Shown here piece by piece: positions 1 to 9,126 of a stretch of 64,000 nt of DNA. The position numbers and the translations under genes are program-made. Each line of letters opens with the position of its first letter. Positions within the stretch are counted from its first letter, which is position 1. The DNA is taken from positions 1 through 64,000 of the forward strand of contig NZ_BONZ01000001.1 of the NCBI RefSeq assembly GCF_016862975.1, read 5' to 3'. Origin of the DNA: Rugosimonospora africana (GTDB lineage Bacteria > Actinomycetota > Actinomycetes > Mycobacteriales > Micromonosporaceae). Below the pieces are notes generated by a model that saw only the letters and a list, made by a program, of their open reading frames with translations, was not told where the DNA came from and made no database searches.

Positions 1-1006
1 TCGTGTCCAGGCGGACCAGCGGGTTGTACTTGTCGCGCCGCTGGGACGTGGGCTGGTCGTTGTCGCGGGTGGCGCGCACCGCGCCGGTGACCGCGTCGCC
101 GCGCCGCAGCCCGTAGCGCTTGATCTGCGCCATGGACACGTACACGTCGTTGGGGCCGGCCAGGTAGCCGGAGGTCCGCACGAACGCGTAGTTGTCGAGC
201 ACGTCGACGATCCCGGCGACCGGCACGAGGACGTCGTCCTCGGTCACCTGCGGCTCGCCGCCCCGCTCGGGGCGGTCGCCGCCGCCTTCGCCACGGCCAC
301 GTCGACGGTCCCGGAACCGGCTGCGCCGGCCGCGCCGGCCGCCGCCCTCGCCGTCGTCGTCGTTGTCGGCCCGCTCGTTGCGGTCGCCGCGGTCCGCTCG
401 CTCGACGCGCTCGGCACGGTCGTTGCGGTCGTTGCGGTCGTTGCGGTCGTTGCGCTCGCCGCGGTCACCGCGCTCCGCCCGGTTGTCCCGGCGGTTGTCG
501 CGCTCGGCGCGCTCGCCACCGCTGTCGGGACGGGCGTTGTTGTCGCCCTCGCCCCGGGCCGGGCGCTCCGCCACGGTCACCTGGCCGCCCTCGGCGCGTT
601 CCTCGACACGCGGCTCCGGCGGTCCGGCCGGGCGCGTGGCGCGCCGGGATGAGCGGGGGGTCGACGCGGTCGCGGTCTCCTCGCGCCGGTCGCCGTCGCG
701 CACCTCAGCGCGTACCTCGCTGCGGGGTGTCTCCACACGGGCTGGTACTTCGCGGGGAGCGTCGTTGCCGCGCGGACCCGGTACCCGATTGTCGCCGGCC
801 TGACGCTCCTGGATCACCGCGATTAGCTCGCCCTTACGCATGCGGGCCGTACCGGAGATTCCGAGCGACGAGGCCATGCTCTGCAGCTCAGGGAGCAGCA
901 TCGCCGCAAGGCCGCTGCCAGGACGCCGACGCCGGGCGGTGCCCGTCGCCTCCTCCGGCGCCTGGACGCTGGAGACATCCGACGTCACGTCGGTGGTGTC
1001 GCTCAA
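1..1006 (-). CDS. rho: Transcription termination factor Rho, N-terminal part (cut by window edge)
   Basis: Rho is the hexameric RNA helicase that terminates untranslated transcripts. The visible 335 codons hold the N-terminal helical Rho_N segment (LPELQSMASSLGISG, about residues 38-70), then a long Arg/Asp/Glu-rich low-complexity insert with repeated NDR and ERADR units typical of actinobacterial Rho, then the start of the cold-shock RNA-binding domain (GIVDVLDNYAFVRTSGY). The helicase core lies outside the window. The start is a TTG at 1006, chosen because GGAAGGA sits about six bases upstream and no ATG fits the frame. It follows thrB with a 284-base leader, as is usual in actinomycetes. 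Confidence 0.93.
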   Translation of the reverse strand, partial: MSDTTDVTSDVSSVQAPEEATGTARRRRPGSGLAAMLLPELQSMASSLGISGTARMRKGELIAVIQERQAGDNRVPGPRGNDAPREVPARVETPRSEVRAEVRDGDRREETATASTPRSSRRATRPAGPPEPRVEERAEGGQVTVAERPARGEGDNNARPDSGGERAERDNRRDNRAERGDRGERNDRNDRNDRNDRAERVERADRGDRNERADNDDDGEGGGRRGRRSRFRDRRRGRGEGGGDRPERGGEPQVTEDDVLVPVAGIVDVLDNYAFVRTSGYLAGPNDVYVSMAQIKRYGLRRGDAVTGAVRATRDNDQPTSQRRDKYNPLVRLDT

Positions 1007-1290
1007 TGGATTCCTTCCTTCGATGGGCCGGAGCCACCCGGGTGTCGATGGTGGCCGGGTGAGCCTCGGTTACACCCGCCTCGCCGCATGGCGGCGCGGG
1101 GATGATCTTTCAACAGCGCCACGACGAAAGACCGGTGCACCCGATATCTGTGGGTTCAGGCCAGTCGCCTGCGTCGATCCGCTGGGCGGTACGACGAGCC
1201 AACGTTGGCCAGATCTGCCACGGAAGTTTCGGGGGTGCGCCGCCCCGCACTGATCGCGCGCCTCGCGGCTGTTGTAAGTCTAAAGCCTAA

Positions 1291-2241
1291 TCAACTCGCC
1301 CGACCTGCGGCAACAGGGTCCCGCTCGGCGTGTTGTAAGTCTACCTCCACCAGGGCTCCCCGCGCATCCACGTCCAGTGGCAACACCTGCCAGCCGGATG
1401 TGACCGGGGTCTCACTCTTGGCGATCTCGTCCATGGTGGCGAAGACCAGTACAGATGGTCCAGCGCCGGAGACCACCGCGGGTATTCCCGCCCGCCGGAA
1501 ACCCCTTACCAACTGGGCGGACTCCGGCATGCCGGCCGCCCGGTAGTCCTGGTGCAGCCGGTCCTCGGTGGCCGCCAGGAGCAGTTGGGGCGCGCTGGTC
1601 AGGGCGTGTACCAGCAGGGCGGAACGTCCCGCGTTGAAGGCGGCGTCCGGATGCGGCACCTGGGCCGGCAGGGCCTCCCGGGCCCGGGCCGTCAGCCCCT
1701 GATCGGTCGGAATGACGACCGTCGTCCGTACGCCGGCGGCCGGCTCCAGGCGTACAGCGCGGGCCAGACCGCCCTCCAGCCACGCGATGGTCAGCCCTCC
1801 GAGCAGACAGGGCGCCACGTTGTCCGGGTGGCCTTCGATCTCCCCGGCGAGTTCCAGCACCGTGGCGTCGGGCAGCCGCTGCGGCCCGTCCTCCACCAGG
1901 GCACGGGCCGCCAGGATCCCGGCGACGATCGCGGCCGACGATGATCCGAGCCCGCGGGCCTGCGGAATGTTGTTGTGGCAGGCCAACTCCAGTCCTTCGG
2001 GCCGGCCGCCGAGCCGGTCGAAGGTGGCGAGCATGCACTTCGCGACCAGATGAGCGTCGTCGATGGGCAGCTCGCCGGCACCCTCCCCGTCGACGGTGAG
2101 CCGGATGCCGGTACCGGCGACCCGGGCAGTCACCTCGTCGTGGAGGTTGAGCGCCAGCCCGAGAGCGTCGAAGCCCGGGCCCAGATTGGCGCTGGTCGCC
2201 GGTACCCGTACCCGGACCGGCGCCGTCAGGAAGCGCACCAT
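1291..2241 (-). CDS. thrB: Homoserine kinase
   Basis: Phosphorylates L-homoserine to O-phosphohomoserine for threonine synthase. The 316-residue protein is a GHMP kinase of normal family length: N-terminal substrate motif VPATSANLGPGFDALGLAL, ATP loop PQARGLGSSSAA near residue 95, and the C-terminal GAGPSVLVFA glycine motif. The ATG at 2241 was chosen over longer in-frame starts because homology begins at MVRFLTAPV; GTG at 2247 is an alternative. It lies between the RHH gene and rho in the lysA-hom-thrC-thrB-rho order. Oddity: a TTA leucine codon at 1336-1338 near the C terminus, rare in such GC-rich DNA, inside a 13-base direct repeat whose second copy lies just past the stop codon. Confidence 0.95.
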   Translation of the reverse strand: MVRFLTAPVRVRVPATSANLGPGFDALGLALNLHDEVTARVAGTGIRLTVDGEGAGELPIDDAHLVAKCMLATFDRLGGRPEGLELACHNNIPQARGLGSSSAAIVAGILAARALVEDGPQRLPDATVLELAGEIEGHPDNVAPCLLGGLTIAWLEGGLARAVRLEPAAGVRTTVVIPTDQGLTARAREALPAQVPHPDAAFNAGRSALLVHALTSAPQLLLAATEDRLHQDYRAAGMPESAQLVRGFRRAGIPAVVSGAGPSVLVFATMDEIAKSETPVTSGWQVLPLDVDARGALVEVDLQHAERDPVAAGRAS

Positions 2242-2287
2242 GGGCACATCGTAGATCCCGATGACCGGAGGCCGGCTCCGGCGGTGG

Positions 2288-2503
2288 TCAGTCCCCCTCG
2301 GGGCCGGGCCGGTCCGGCTCTGCCGGCTGCTCGGAGGCTGCCGACCGCTCCGGTCTCGGCGTGCGGCCGGCGCCCTTGAGCGCCAGCCGCAACGCGTACT
2401 CGATCTGGGCATTGACGCTGCGCAGATCGTCGGCGGCCCACTTGGCGATCGCGTCATAGACCCCGGGATCCAGGCGCAGCAACAACTTCTTGCGTTCAGC
2501 CAT
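2288..2503 (-). CDS. Ribbon-helix-helix (Arc/CopG-like) small protein
   Basis: A 71-residue protein. Residues 1-45 (MAERKKLLLRLDPGVYDAI, then the AADDLRSVNAQIEYALR helix) match the basic beta strand and two helices of Arc/CopG DNA-binding proteins. The tail is acidic and Pro-rich. It starts 10 bases after the SPFH gene, so the two are probably cotranscribed, and it may bind the inverted repeat upstream of that gene (inference). It is not clearly an antitoxin, since no toxin gene is adjacent. Function beyond DNA binding is unknown. Confidence 0.75.
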   Translation of the reverse strand: MAERKKLLLRLDPGVYDAIAKWAADDLRSVNAQIEYALRLALKGAGRTPRPERSAASEQPAEPDRPGPEGD

Positions 2504-2513
2504 AGATGAGCAC

Positions 2514-3365
2514 TCAGCTGTAGAGAGATCCGACGTTGACGATCGGCTGCACCGCGCGGTCTCCGCAGAGCACCACCATCAGGTTGGCGATCATCTGCGC
2601 CTTGCGCTCCTCGTCCAGTTCGACGACGCCTTGATCGCGCAGCCGCTGCAGAGCGTTCTCCACCATGCCGACCGCACCTTCGACGATCTTGTATCGCGCC
2701 GCGACGATCGCCGTCGCCTGCTGGCGGGCCAGCATCGCCTGGGCGATCTCCGGAGCGTAGGCCAGGTGAGTGATCCGCGATTCGAGTACCTCGACGCCGG
2801 CGAGTGCCACCCGGTCACGCAGCTCGGCGGTCAACCCCTCGCTGACCGCGTCGGAGTCGCGCAGGCTGGTACGCCCGTCGTCATGCGCGTCGTACGGGTG
2901 CGAGGTGGCCAGGTGCCGTACCGCCGTCTCGCTCTGTACCGCCACGTACGCCAGGTGGTCGTCCACGGCCAGCGTGGCCTTGGCCGTGTCGACCACCCGC
3001 CAGACCACCACGGCCGCGATCTCCACCGGGTTCCCGTCCGCGTCCGAGACCTTGAGCTTGGCCGACTCGAAGTTGCGCACTCGCAACGAAACCCGGCGCT
3101 TGACCGACAACGGGAGGGTCCACTGCAGGCCGGGCCGGTTGATCGTGCCGGCGTACCAGCCGAAGAACAGGATCACCCGCGCCTGGTTCGGGACCACCAC
3201 GGTGAATCCCGAGGCCAGCAGGACGAACACCACGATGCCGGCGGCGATCACCCATCCGGCCGCGTCGCCGGTCAGCGCCCCGGCGATCAGGATGAACGCC
3301 GCGACCTCGGCGAGGGTGACGAGCAGCATCGGGAACCCCGGCAACCGGAACGCGCTCCGCTCCAT
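2514..3365 (-). CDS. SPFH/band-7 domain membrane protein
   Basis: A 283-residue protein with two N-terminal hydrophobic segments (about residues 12-30 and 38-56), followed by an SPFH (stomatin/prohibitin/flotillin) domain starting near [19 protein letters not shown] and a helical C-terminal part rich in Ala and Glu ([19 protein letters not shown]). Such proteins oligomerise on membranes as scaffolds; the client here is unknown. The ATG at 3365 has a strong GGAGGAAGTC ribosome site. It is the first gene of a two-gene unit with the RHH protein, inserted between thrC and thrB. Confidence 0.85.
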   Translation of the reverse strand: MERSAFRLPGFPMLLVTLAEVAAFILIAGALTGDAAGWVIAAGIVVFVLLASGFTVVVPNQARVILFFGWYAGTINRPGLQWTLPLSVKRRVSLRVRNFESAKLKVSDADGNPVEIAAVVVWRVVDTAKATLAVDDHLAYVAVQSETAVRHLATSHPYDAHDDGRTSLRDSDAVSEGLTAELRDRVALAGVEVLESRITHLAYAPEIAQAMLARQQATAIVAARYKIVEGAVGMVENALQRLRDQGVVELDEERKAQMIANLMVVLCGDRAVQPIVNVGSLYS

Positions 3366-3378
3366 GACTTCCTCCGTC

Positions 3379-3395
3379 TATCAAAGTGATATCAC
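3379..3395 (-). promoter_or_regulatory. Candidate operator upstream of the SPFH-RHH pair
   Basis: TATCA-AAG-TGATA (3379-3391) forms an inverted repeat whose right arm extends into the palindrome GTGATATCAC (3386-3395). It is AT-rich against a very GC-rich background and lies a few bases upstream of the SPFH ribosome site. Small overlapping inverted repeats are the usual target of RHH dimers, so autoregulation by the RHH protein two genes away is a reasonable inference. Confidence 0.45.
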
Positions 3396-3423
3396 GAAGA
3401 TAGCGCGGGTCCGCAAGAGACGG

Positions 3424-3453
3424 CAAGGCCACCCCGTCACCGGGGTGGCCTTG
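3424..3453 (-). terminator. Hairpin terminator after thrC
   Basis: CAAGGCCACCCC pairs perfectly with GGGGTGGCCTTG (12 pairs, 13 with the next G-C pair) around a four-base loop, 16 bases downstream of the thrC stop codon. There is no clear U-tract, as is common for actinobacterial terminators. It separates thrC from the SPFH-RHH-thrB genes. Confidence 0.75.
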
Positions 3454-3469
3454 TGGAGATTTGTACTGG

Positions 3470-4519
3470 TCAGGCGAGGTCGAGGGTACGGGCCGCGGCC
3501 AGTACGTCGACCTCGATCGTGGTCGGCGCCGGCGCGGTGGAGATCGCCCACTCCGGGTCCTTGAGCCCGTGACCGGTCACTGTGCACACCACGGTGCTGC
3601 CCGGCGGCACCTTGCCCGCCTCGGCGGCCTGGAGCAGCCCGGCCACGCTCGCCGCGCTGCCCAACTCGACGAAGACGCCGACCTGGCGGGCCAGCAGCCG
3701 GTACGCGGCCAGGATCGCCCGGTCGGTGACCGCGTCGATCAGGCCGCCCGAGGAGTCCCGAGCATCCAGCGCCTTCGTCCAGGAGGCCGGGTTGCCGATC
3801 CGGATCGCGGTGGCGATCGTCGAGGGCTCCGCCACCACCTGGCCGGAGACGATCGGAGCCGCGCCGCTGGCCTGGAAGCCGTACATCTTCGGGGTACGGG
3901 TCGCGTTGCCGGCCGCGAGATCCTCCCGGTAGCCCATCCAGTAGGCGGAGATGTTGCCGGCGTTGCCGACCGGCAGGCAGTGGATGTCCGGAGCGTCGCC
4001 GAGCGCCTCGACGATCTCGAACGCCGCCGTCTTCTGGCCGTGCAGCCGGTCCGGGTTCACCGAGTTGACCAGGGCCACCGGGTAGTCCTGGGCGAGCTTC
4101 GAGGCAAGGTTGAGGCAGTCGTCGAAGTTGCCGCTGACCTGCAGCAGCCGGGCGCCGTGCACGAGTGCCTGGGCCAGCTTGCCGAGCGCGATCTTGCCCT
4201 GTGGTACCAGCACGGCACAGGTGAGCCCGGCACGGGCGGCGTACGCGGCCGCCGACGCCGACGTGTTGCCGGTGGACGCGCAGATGATCGCCTTGCTGCC
4301 GCTCTCGACCGCCTTCGACACCGCCACGGTCATGCCGCGGTCCTTGAACGATCCGGTCGGATTGGCGCCCTCGACCTTCAGGTACACGTCGCAGCCGGTC
4401 CGGGCGGACAGCGCGGGTGCCGGTACCAGCGGGGTGTTGCCCTCATGCAAAGTGATCACGGGAGTGGCGGCGGTGACCGGCAGTCGCTCCCGGTACGCCT
4501 CGATCAGTCCACGCCACAT
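3470..4519 (-). CDS. thrC: Threonine synthase
   Basis: Converts O-phosphohomoserine to threonine with PLP. The 349-residue protein is a fold-type II enzyme: the PLP lysine is K59 in [12 protein letters not shown], preceded by LHEGNTPL, with the glycine loop [11 protein letters not shown] further on. Length fits the short actinobacterial ThrC family (about 350 residues). The ATG at 4519 gives [10 protein letters not shown], the usual N terminus. It lies 84 bases downstream of hom, the gap containing three 17-base tandem repeats, and ends at a strong hairpin. Confidence 0.96.
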   Translation of the reverse strand: MWRGLIEAYRERLPVTAATPVITLHEGNTPLVPAPALSARTGCDVYLKVEGANPTGSFKDRGMTVAVSKAVESGSKAIICASTGNTSASAAAYAARAGLTCAVLVPQGKIALGKLAQALVHGARLLQVSGNFDDCLNLASKLAQDYPVALVNSVNPDRLHGQKTAAFEIVEALGDAPDIHCLPVGNAGNISAYWMGYREDLAAGNATRTPKMYGFQASGAAPIVSGQVVAEPSTIATAIRIGNPASWTKALDARDSSGGLIDAVTDRAILAAYRLLARQVGVFVELGSAASVAGLLQAAEAGKVPPGSTVVCTVTGHGLKDPEWAISTAPAPTTIEVDVLAAARTLDLA

Positions 4520-4541
4520 GGTTGGTCTCCCCTTGTTGCCA

Positions 4542-4592
4542 ATGACGGTCGGTTTCCGATGACGGTCGGTGTCCGATGACGGTCGCCGACGG
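4542..4592. repeat. Three 17-base tandem repeats between hom and thrC
   Basis: Units ATGACGGTCGGTTTCCG (4542-4558), ATGACGGTCGGTGTCCG (4559-4575) and a diverged third copy (4576-4592) lie directly upstream of thrC on the minus strand. The repeat is non-coding. It could be a slipped duplication or affect thrC leader structure; no Thr/Ile attenuator peptide was found. Confidence 0.8.
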
Positions 4593-4603
4593 CGATCGAG
4601 CCG

Positions 4604-5902
4604 TCAGGAGTCTCCCTCAACCCGGAGCACGCTGACGATGGAACGCACGATGTCGAGTGAACGAAGTTCCTCGACCGTGGCGGCGAGGGCCGCGTCGGGG
4701 GCGACGTGCGTGACGATCACCAGCGTCGCGCCCGCGCCACGCCCGGACTGCCGGACCGTCGCGATGGACACGTCGTGCCGGGCGAAGACGCTGGCCACGC
4801 CGGCCAGTACGCCGGCCCGGTCGGCCACGTCGAGGCTGACGTGATAGCGGGTGAGCGCTTCGCCCATCGGCCGGATCCGCAGGTCGGCGTACACCGACTC
4901 GGGCGCGGAGCGGCTGCCGGTCAGCCGGTGCCGGGCCACCGCGACCAGGTCGCCGAGGACCGCGCTCGCGGTCGGCGCACCGCCGGCTCCCCGGCCGTAG
5001 AACATCAGCTGCCCGGCCGCCTCCGCCTCGACGAAGACCGCGTTGAACGCGTCGCCGACCCCGGCCAGCGGGTGGCTGCGCGGAATCATCGCGGGGTGCA
5101 CCCGGACGCTGACCGCGTCGTTGTCGCGCTGGGCCAGGCACAGCAGCTTGATGGTGGCGCCCATCGCCTTGGCGCTGGCCACGTCCGCCGCGGTCACCTC
5201 GGTGATCCCCTCGCGGTATACGTCCTCGGCCCGGACCCGGGTGTGGAACGCCAGCGACGCCAGGATGGCCGCCTTGGCGGCCGCGTCGAAGCCCTCCACG
5301 TCGGCGGTCGGGTCGGCCTCCGCGTAGCCGAGGGCGGTCGCCTCCTCCAGCGCCTCGGCGAAGCCGGCACCGGAAGCGTCCATTGAGGACAGTATGAAAT
5401 TGGTCGTGCCGTTGACGATCCCGGTCACCCGGGTGATCCGGTCGCCGTGCAGCGACTCGCGCAGCGGGCGCAGCAACGGGATCGCACCGGCCACCGCCGC
5501 CTCGAAGTAGAGGTCGGCTCCGCCCTCGGCGGCCGCGTCGTGCAGCGCGCCACCGTCCTCGGCGAGCAGCGCCTTGTTCGCGGTCACCACGCTCTTGCCG
5601 CTGCGCAGCGCCTCGACCAGCCAGCCGCGTACCGGCTCGATGCCGCCGATCACCTCGATCACCACGTCGACGTCGTCGCGCTTGATCAGCCCGAGCGCGT
5701 CCGTGGTGAACAGGTGTGCCGGTACCGGCAGCGGGCCGCGGTCGCGTCCCAGCCGGCGTACGGCGATGCCGACCAGCTCCAGCGGAGCCCCGACCCGCGC
5801 GGTCAGGTCCTCAGCCTGCTCATGCAACAGGCGCACCACTTCGCTGCCGACGGTGCCGCAGCCGAGCAGAGCGACCCTCACCGCACGCGCATCGCTGATC
5901 AT
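4604..5902 (-). CDS. hom: Homoserine dehydrogenase
   Basis: Reduces aspartate semialdehyde to homoserine with NAD(P)H. The 432 residues contain an N-terminal Rossmann motif (LLGCGTVGSEVV, about 13-24), the central catalytic domain with GIVNGTTNFILS and EADPTADVEGFDAAAK, and a C-terminal ACT domain (RYHVSLDVADRAGVLAGVAS), the expected site for threonine feedback. The start ATG directly follows the lysA stop (TAAATG), so the pair is tightly coupled. Confidence 0.96.
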   Translation of the reverse strand: MISDARAVRVALLGCGTVGSEVVRLLHEQAEDLTARVGAPLELVGIAVRRLGRDRGPLPVPAHLFTTDALGLIKRDDVDVVIEVIGGIEPVRGWLVEALRSGKSVVTANKALLAEDGGALHDAAAEGGADLYFEAAVAGAIPLLRPLRESLHGDRITRVTGIVNGTTNFILSSMDASGAGFAEALEEATALGYAEADPTADVEGFDAAAKAAILASLAFHTRVRAEDVYREGITEVTAADVASAKAMGATIKLLCLAQRDNDAVSVRVHPAMIPRSHPLAGVGDAFNAVFVEAEAAGQLMFYGRGAGGAPTASAVLGDLVAVARHRLTGSRSAPESVYADLRIRPMGEALTRYHVSLDVADRAGVLAGVASVFARHDVSIATVRQSGRGAGATLVIVTHVAPDAALAATVEELRSLDIVRSIVSVLRVEGDS

Positions 5903-7288
5903 TTATCCCACGTCCAATGCCAGTAGGTCGTCCTCGGTCTCCCGTCGGACGATCACCCGAGCTTCCCCGTCGCACACCGCGACAACCGGGGGTCGCGGCA
6001 CGTGGTTGTAGTTGCTGGCCATGCTCCGGCAATAGGCGCCGGTTCCGGGTACCGCGAGAAGATCTCCGGGCTGCACGTCGGCGGGCAGGAATTCATCCTT
6101 CACGATGATGTCCCCGGACTCGCAATGCTTTCCCACCACCCGGGCCAAGATCGGCGCGGCCGGGCTGATCCGGCCTGCGAGCGTGGCGGAGTAGGACGCG
6201 CCGTACAGGGCGGTACGGATGTTGTCGCTCATGCCGCCATCGACGCTGACGTACGTGCGGATCCCGTCGACGTCCTTGACCGTCCCCACCTGGTACAGCG
6301 TGAACATCGACGGCCCGACGATCGCCCGGCCCGGCTCGACGGACAGTCGCGGCACGTCCAGCCCCATCGCGTCGCAGTCCACCTTGACGATGCGGCGCAG
6401 CGCGTCGGCCAGCTCGGCCGCCGACCGGGGGCTGTCCTGGCTCGTGTACGCGATGCCGAAGCCACCGCCCAGGTCCAGCTCGGGCAGCTGGACGCCGTGC
6501 CCGTCCCGGATGTCCGACTGCAGCCCGAGCACCCGGCGCGCGGCCAGCTCGAACGCGTCGGCCTCGAAGATCTGCGAGCCGATGTGCGAGTGCAGCCCGC
6601 GCAGCTCCAGCACCCCGTCGCCGATGATCCGGTCGACCGCCGCCCGGGCCGCTCCGCCGGCCAGCGAGAACCCGAACTTCTGGTCCTCGTGCGAGGTGGA
6701 GATGTACTCGTGGGTGTGCGCCTCGACGCCGACCGTCACGCGGAGCATGACCGCCGGCCGTACCCCCCGCTCACGGGCGATCGCGGTCAGCCGGTCGATC
6801 TCCTGGAACGAGTCGAGCACGATCCGACCGACCCCCGCGTCCACCGCGCGGGTCAGCTCCGAGGTCGACTTGTTGTTGCCGTGCAGCGCGATCCGCTCAC
6901 CCGGCATGCCGCCGGCCAGCGCGACGGCCAGCTCGCCACCGGAACAGACGTCCAGCCGCATGCCCTCTTCGTCGAGGATGCGCACGACCGCCTTGCACAG
7001 GAACGCCTTGCCGGCGTAATACACGTCCGCGTCGCCGAAACTCTCCAGGAAATCCCGGCAGCGTGCCCGGAAATCGGCTTCGTCGAACAGGTACGCCGCG
7101 GTGCCGAAGTCGGCGGCCAGCTCGGTCACCGGAATCCCGCCGACGGTCAGGACGCCGGTGGCGTCCCGGGACACCGTCCGCGGCCACAGCTGCGGCAGCA
7201 GCGCGTTGACGTCGTCCGGACTGCGCAGCCATGCCGGTCCCCGATGACCGACCTCGGCGTGAAGCGCCCCGGCCTCATGAGCTCGCAT
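5903..7288 (-). CDS. lysA: Diaminopimelate decarboxylase
   Basis: Decarboxylates meso-diaminopimelate to lysine. This 461-residue fold-type III PLP enzyme has its Schiff-base lysine at K94 (YYAGKAFLC), the HGNNKS motif, the GGGFGIAY phosphate loop and the CESGD active-site motif near the C terminus. The long N terminus MRAHEAGALH is typical of actinobacterial LysA and supports the ATG at 7288. It sits between argS (59 bases upstream) and hom (abutting). Confidence 0.96.
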   Translation of the reverse strand: MRAHEAGALHAEVGHRGPAWLRSPDDVNALLPQLWPRTVSRDATGVLTVGGIPVTELAADFGTAAYLFDEADFRARCRDFLESFGDADVYYAGKAFLCKAVVRILDEEGMRLDVCSGGELAVALAGGMPGERIALHGNNKSTSELTRAVDAGVGRIVLDSFQEIDRLTAIARERGVRPAVMLRVTVGVEAHTHEYISTSHEDQKFGFSLAGGAARAAVDRIIGDGVLELRGLHSHIGSQIFEADAFELAARRVLGLQSDIRDGHGVQLPELDLGGGFGIAYTSQDSPRSAAELADALRRIVKVDCDAMGLDVPRLSVEPGRAIVGPSMFTLYQVGTVKDVDGIRTYVSVDGGMSDNIRTALYGASYSATLAGRISPAAPILARVVGKHCESGDIIVKDEFLPADVQPGDLLAVPGTGAYCRSMASNYNHVPRPPVVAVCDGEARVIVRRETEDDLLALDVG

Positions 7289-7347
7289 TGCCTATCCTCG
7301 CTCGATCCAATTCCTCATCGCCGGTCCCCGCGGGTGCGGTTCATCGA

Positions 7348-9036
7348 CTACATCCGTTCCGGCGCCGAGACGCCGAGCAGGCCGAGGCCGTTGGCGATGA
7401 CGGTGCGGGCGGCGTCGTTGAGCCAGAGCCTGGCGCGCATCTGATCGGTCACCGGTTCATCGCCGCGCGGAAGAATACGGCAGTTGTCGTAGAAACGGTG
7501 GTACGCGCCGGACAGCTCCTCCAGGTATCGGGTCACCCGGTGCGGTTCGCGCAGCTCAGCGGCGGTGGCCACGGTTCCGGGGAAGTCGCCGAGCGACTTG
7601 AGCAGGTCCAGTTCCTTCTCGTGGGACAGCAGGGCCGGGTCGAACTCGTCGCCGCGGGTCAGCCCCAGGTCCGCCGCCATCCGGGACACCCCGGCGGTGC
7701 GGGCCGCGACGTACTGGACGTAGTAGATCGGGTTGTCGTTGCTGCGCTTGGTCCACAGGTCCAGGTCGACGTCGATGGGCGAGTCCACCGAGTACCGGGC
7801 CAGTGCGTACCGGGCCGCGTCCACGCCGACCGCGTCCACCAGGTCGTCCAGGGACACCACGGTGCCGGCGCGCTTGGACATCCGTACCGGCTGCCCGTCC
7901 TTGACCAGGTTGACCAGCTGGCCGATGAGGATCTCCAGGTTGCGGTCCGGGTCGTCGCCGAAGCAGGCGCACATGGCCCGGAGCCGGCCGATGTACCCGT
8001 GGTGGTCGGCGCCCAGCATGATCACGACCTTGTCGAAGCCGCGCTGGCGCTTGTCCAGGTAGTACGCGCAGTCCGCCGCGTAGTAGGTATAGGCGCCGTT
8101 GCTGCGCACGTACACCCGGTCCTTGTCGTCGCCGAAGTCCGTGGTGCGGATCCAGGTGGCGCCGTCGGCCTCGTACACCCGGCCCTGCTGGCGCAGCCGC
8201 TCCAGCGCGGAGGCCAGCTCGCCGCGGTCGTGCAGCTCCTTCTCGTTGAAGTACCGGTCGAAGTGCACGCCGAACTCCGTCAACTTCGACTTGACCTCGG
8301 CGAACATAAGCGCCACGCCCTCGACCCGGAAGACCTCCACCGCGTCGTCCTCGGGCCGCGCCAGGGCGTCCGGCTGCTTCTCGAGCACCGCCTGGGCGAT
8401 CTCCCCGATGTACGTGCCGTGGTACCCGTCCTCCGGCACCGGGTCGCCCTTGGCCGTGGCGTACAGCGACCGGGCGAACCGGTCGATCTGGGAGCCGGCG
8501 TCGTTGAAGTAGTACTCGGTGCCGACGTCCGCGCCCACCGCGCGCAGCAGCCGGGCCAGCGCGTCGCCGACGGCCGCCCAGCGCACCCCGCCGATGTGGA
8601 TCGGACCGGTCGGGTTGACCGAGACGAACTCAAGGTTGATCTTCTGCCCGCTCAGCAGCTGGGTGCGCCCGTACTCGGCGCCGGCCTCCACCACCGTCCG
8701 GGCCAGCTGGCCGGTGGCGGCCGGGTCGAGCCGGATGTTCAGGAAGCCCGGTCCGGCGACCTCGGCGCCGGCGACCCCGGCGATTTGTACGAGATTATCG
8801 GCGATCGCCTGGGCCAGCTCGCGCGGCTGAAGGCCGACCTTCTTGGCGACCTGCAGGGCGAGGTTCGTGGCGTAGTCGCCGTGCTCGGGGTTGCGGGGTC
8901 GCTCCACGGTCGCCGTCGGAGGCAGGAGGGCCGGGTCCAGGCCACGGCCGGTCAACGCCGTCCGGGCGGCGGCGATAACAACTTCGGAGAGCTGCTCGGG
9001 AGTCACCCGATCAATGCTAGCCGGGGTAGACTGCAT
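7348..9036 (-). CDS. argS: Arginyl-tRNA synthetase
   Basis: Charges tRNA-Arg. The 562-residue class I synthetase has an N-terminal Arg_tRNA_synt_N domain, the HIGH signature as HIGG at residues 147-150 ([11 protein letters not shown]), the KMSKS loop as [11 protein letters not shown], and a C-terminal DALR anticodon domain ending in [11 protein letters not shown]. The frame stays open far upstream, but homology begins near [13 protein letters not shown] 9036 is chosen and GTG 9006 is the alternative. The 90 bases to the divergent DUF3105 gene must hold both promoters. It is the first gene of the argS-lysA-hom block. Confidence 0.95.
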   Translation of the reverse strand: MQSTPASIDRVTPEQLSEVVIAAARTALTGRGLDPALLPPTATVERPRNPEHGDYATNLALQVAKKVGLQPRELAQAIADNLVQIAGVAGAEVAGPGFLNIRLDPAATGQLARTVVEAGAEYGRTQLLSGQKINLEFVSVNPTGPIHIGGVRWAAVGDALARLLRAVGADVGTEYYFNDAGSQIDRFARSLYATAKGDPVPEDGYHGTYIGEIAQAVLEKQPDALARPEDDAVEVFRVEGVALMFAEVKSKLTEFGVHFDRYFNEKELHDRGELASALERLRQQGRVYEADGATWIRTTDFGDDKDRVYVRSNGAYTYYAADCAYYLDKRQRGFDKVVIMLGADHHGYIGRLRAMCACFGDDPDRNLEILIGQLVNLVKDGQPVRMSKRAGTVVSLDDLVDAVGVDAARYALARYSVDSPIDVDLDLWTKRSNDNPIYYVQYVAARTAGVSRMAADLGLTRGDEFDPALLSHEKELDLLKSLGDFPGTVATAAELREPHRVTRYLEELSGAYHRFYDNCRILPRGDEPVTDQMRARLWLNDAARTVIANGLGLLGVSAPERM

Positions 9037-9126
9037 GACTTGGCGGCGACCCGACGTACCGGTCACAATGCGGGACGCAACCCACTGGGACCACCCCCCT
9101 GACCCGTTACGACCGACGAGGGCCCG

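Noticed and set aside
400-470. Repeated TTGCGGTCG units resembling a short CRISPR or minisatellite
   Set aside because: They encode the NDR repeats of the Rho insert in frame; no spacers are present. No CRISPR array was seen anywhere in the window.
6002-9102. Long plus-strand open frames opposite lysA and argS
   Set aside because: They are antisense shadows of well-supported housekeeping genes in very GC-rich DNA, with His/Arg/Val-rich translations typical of such shadows.
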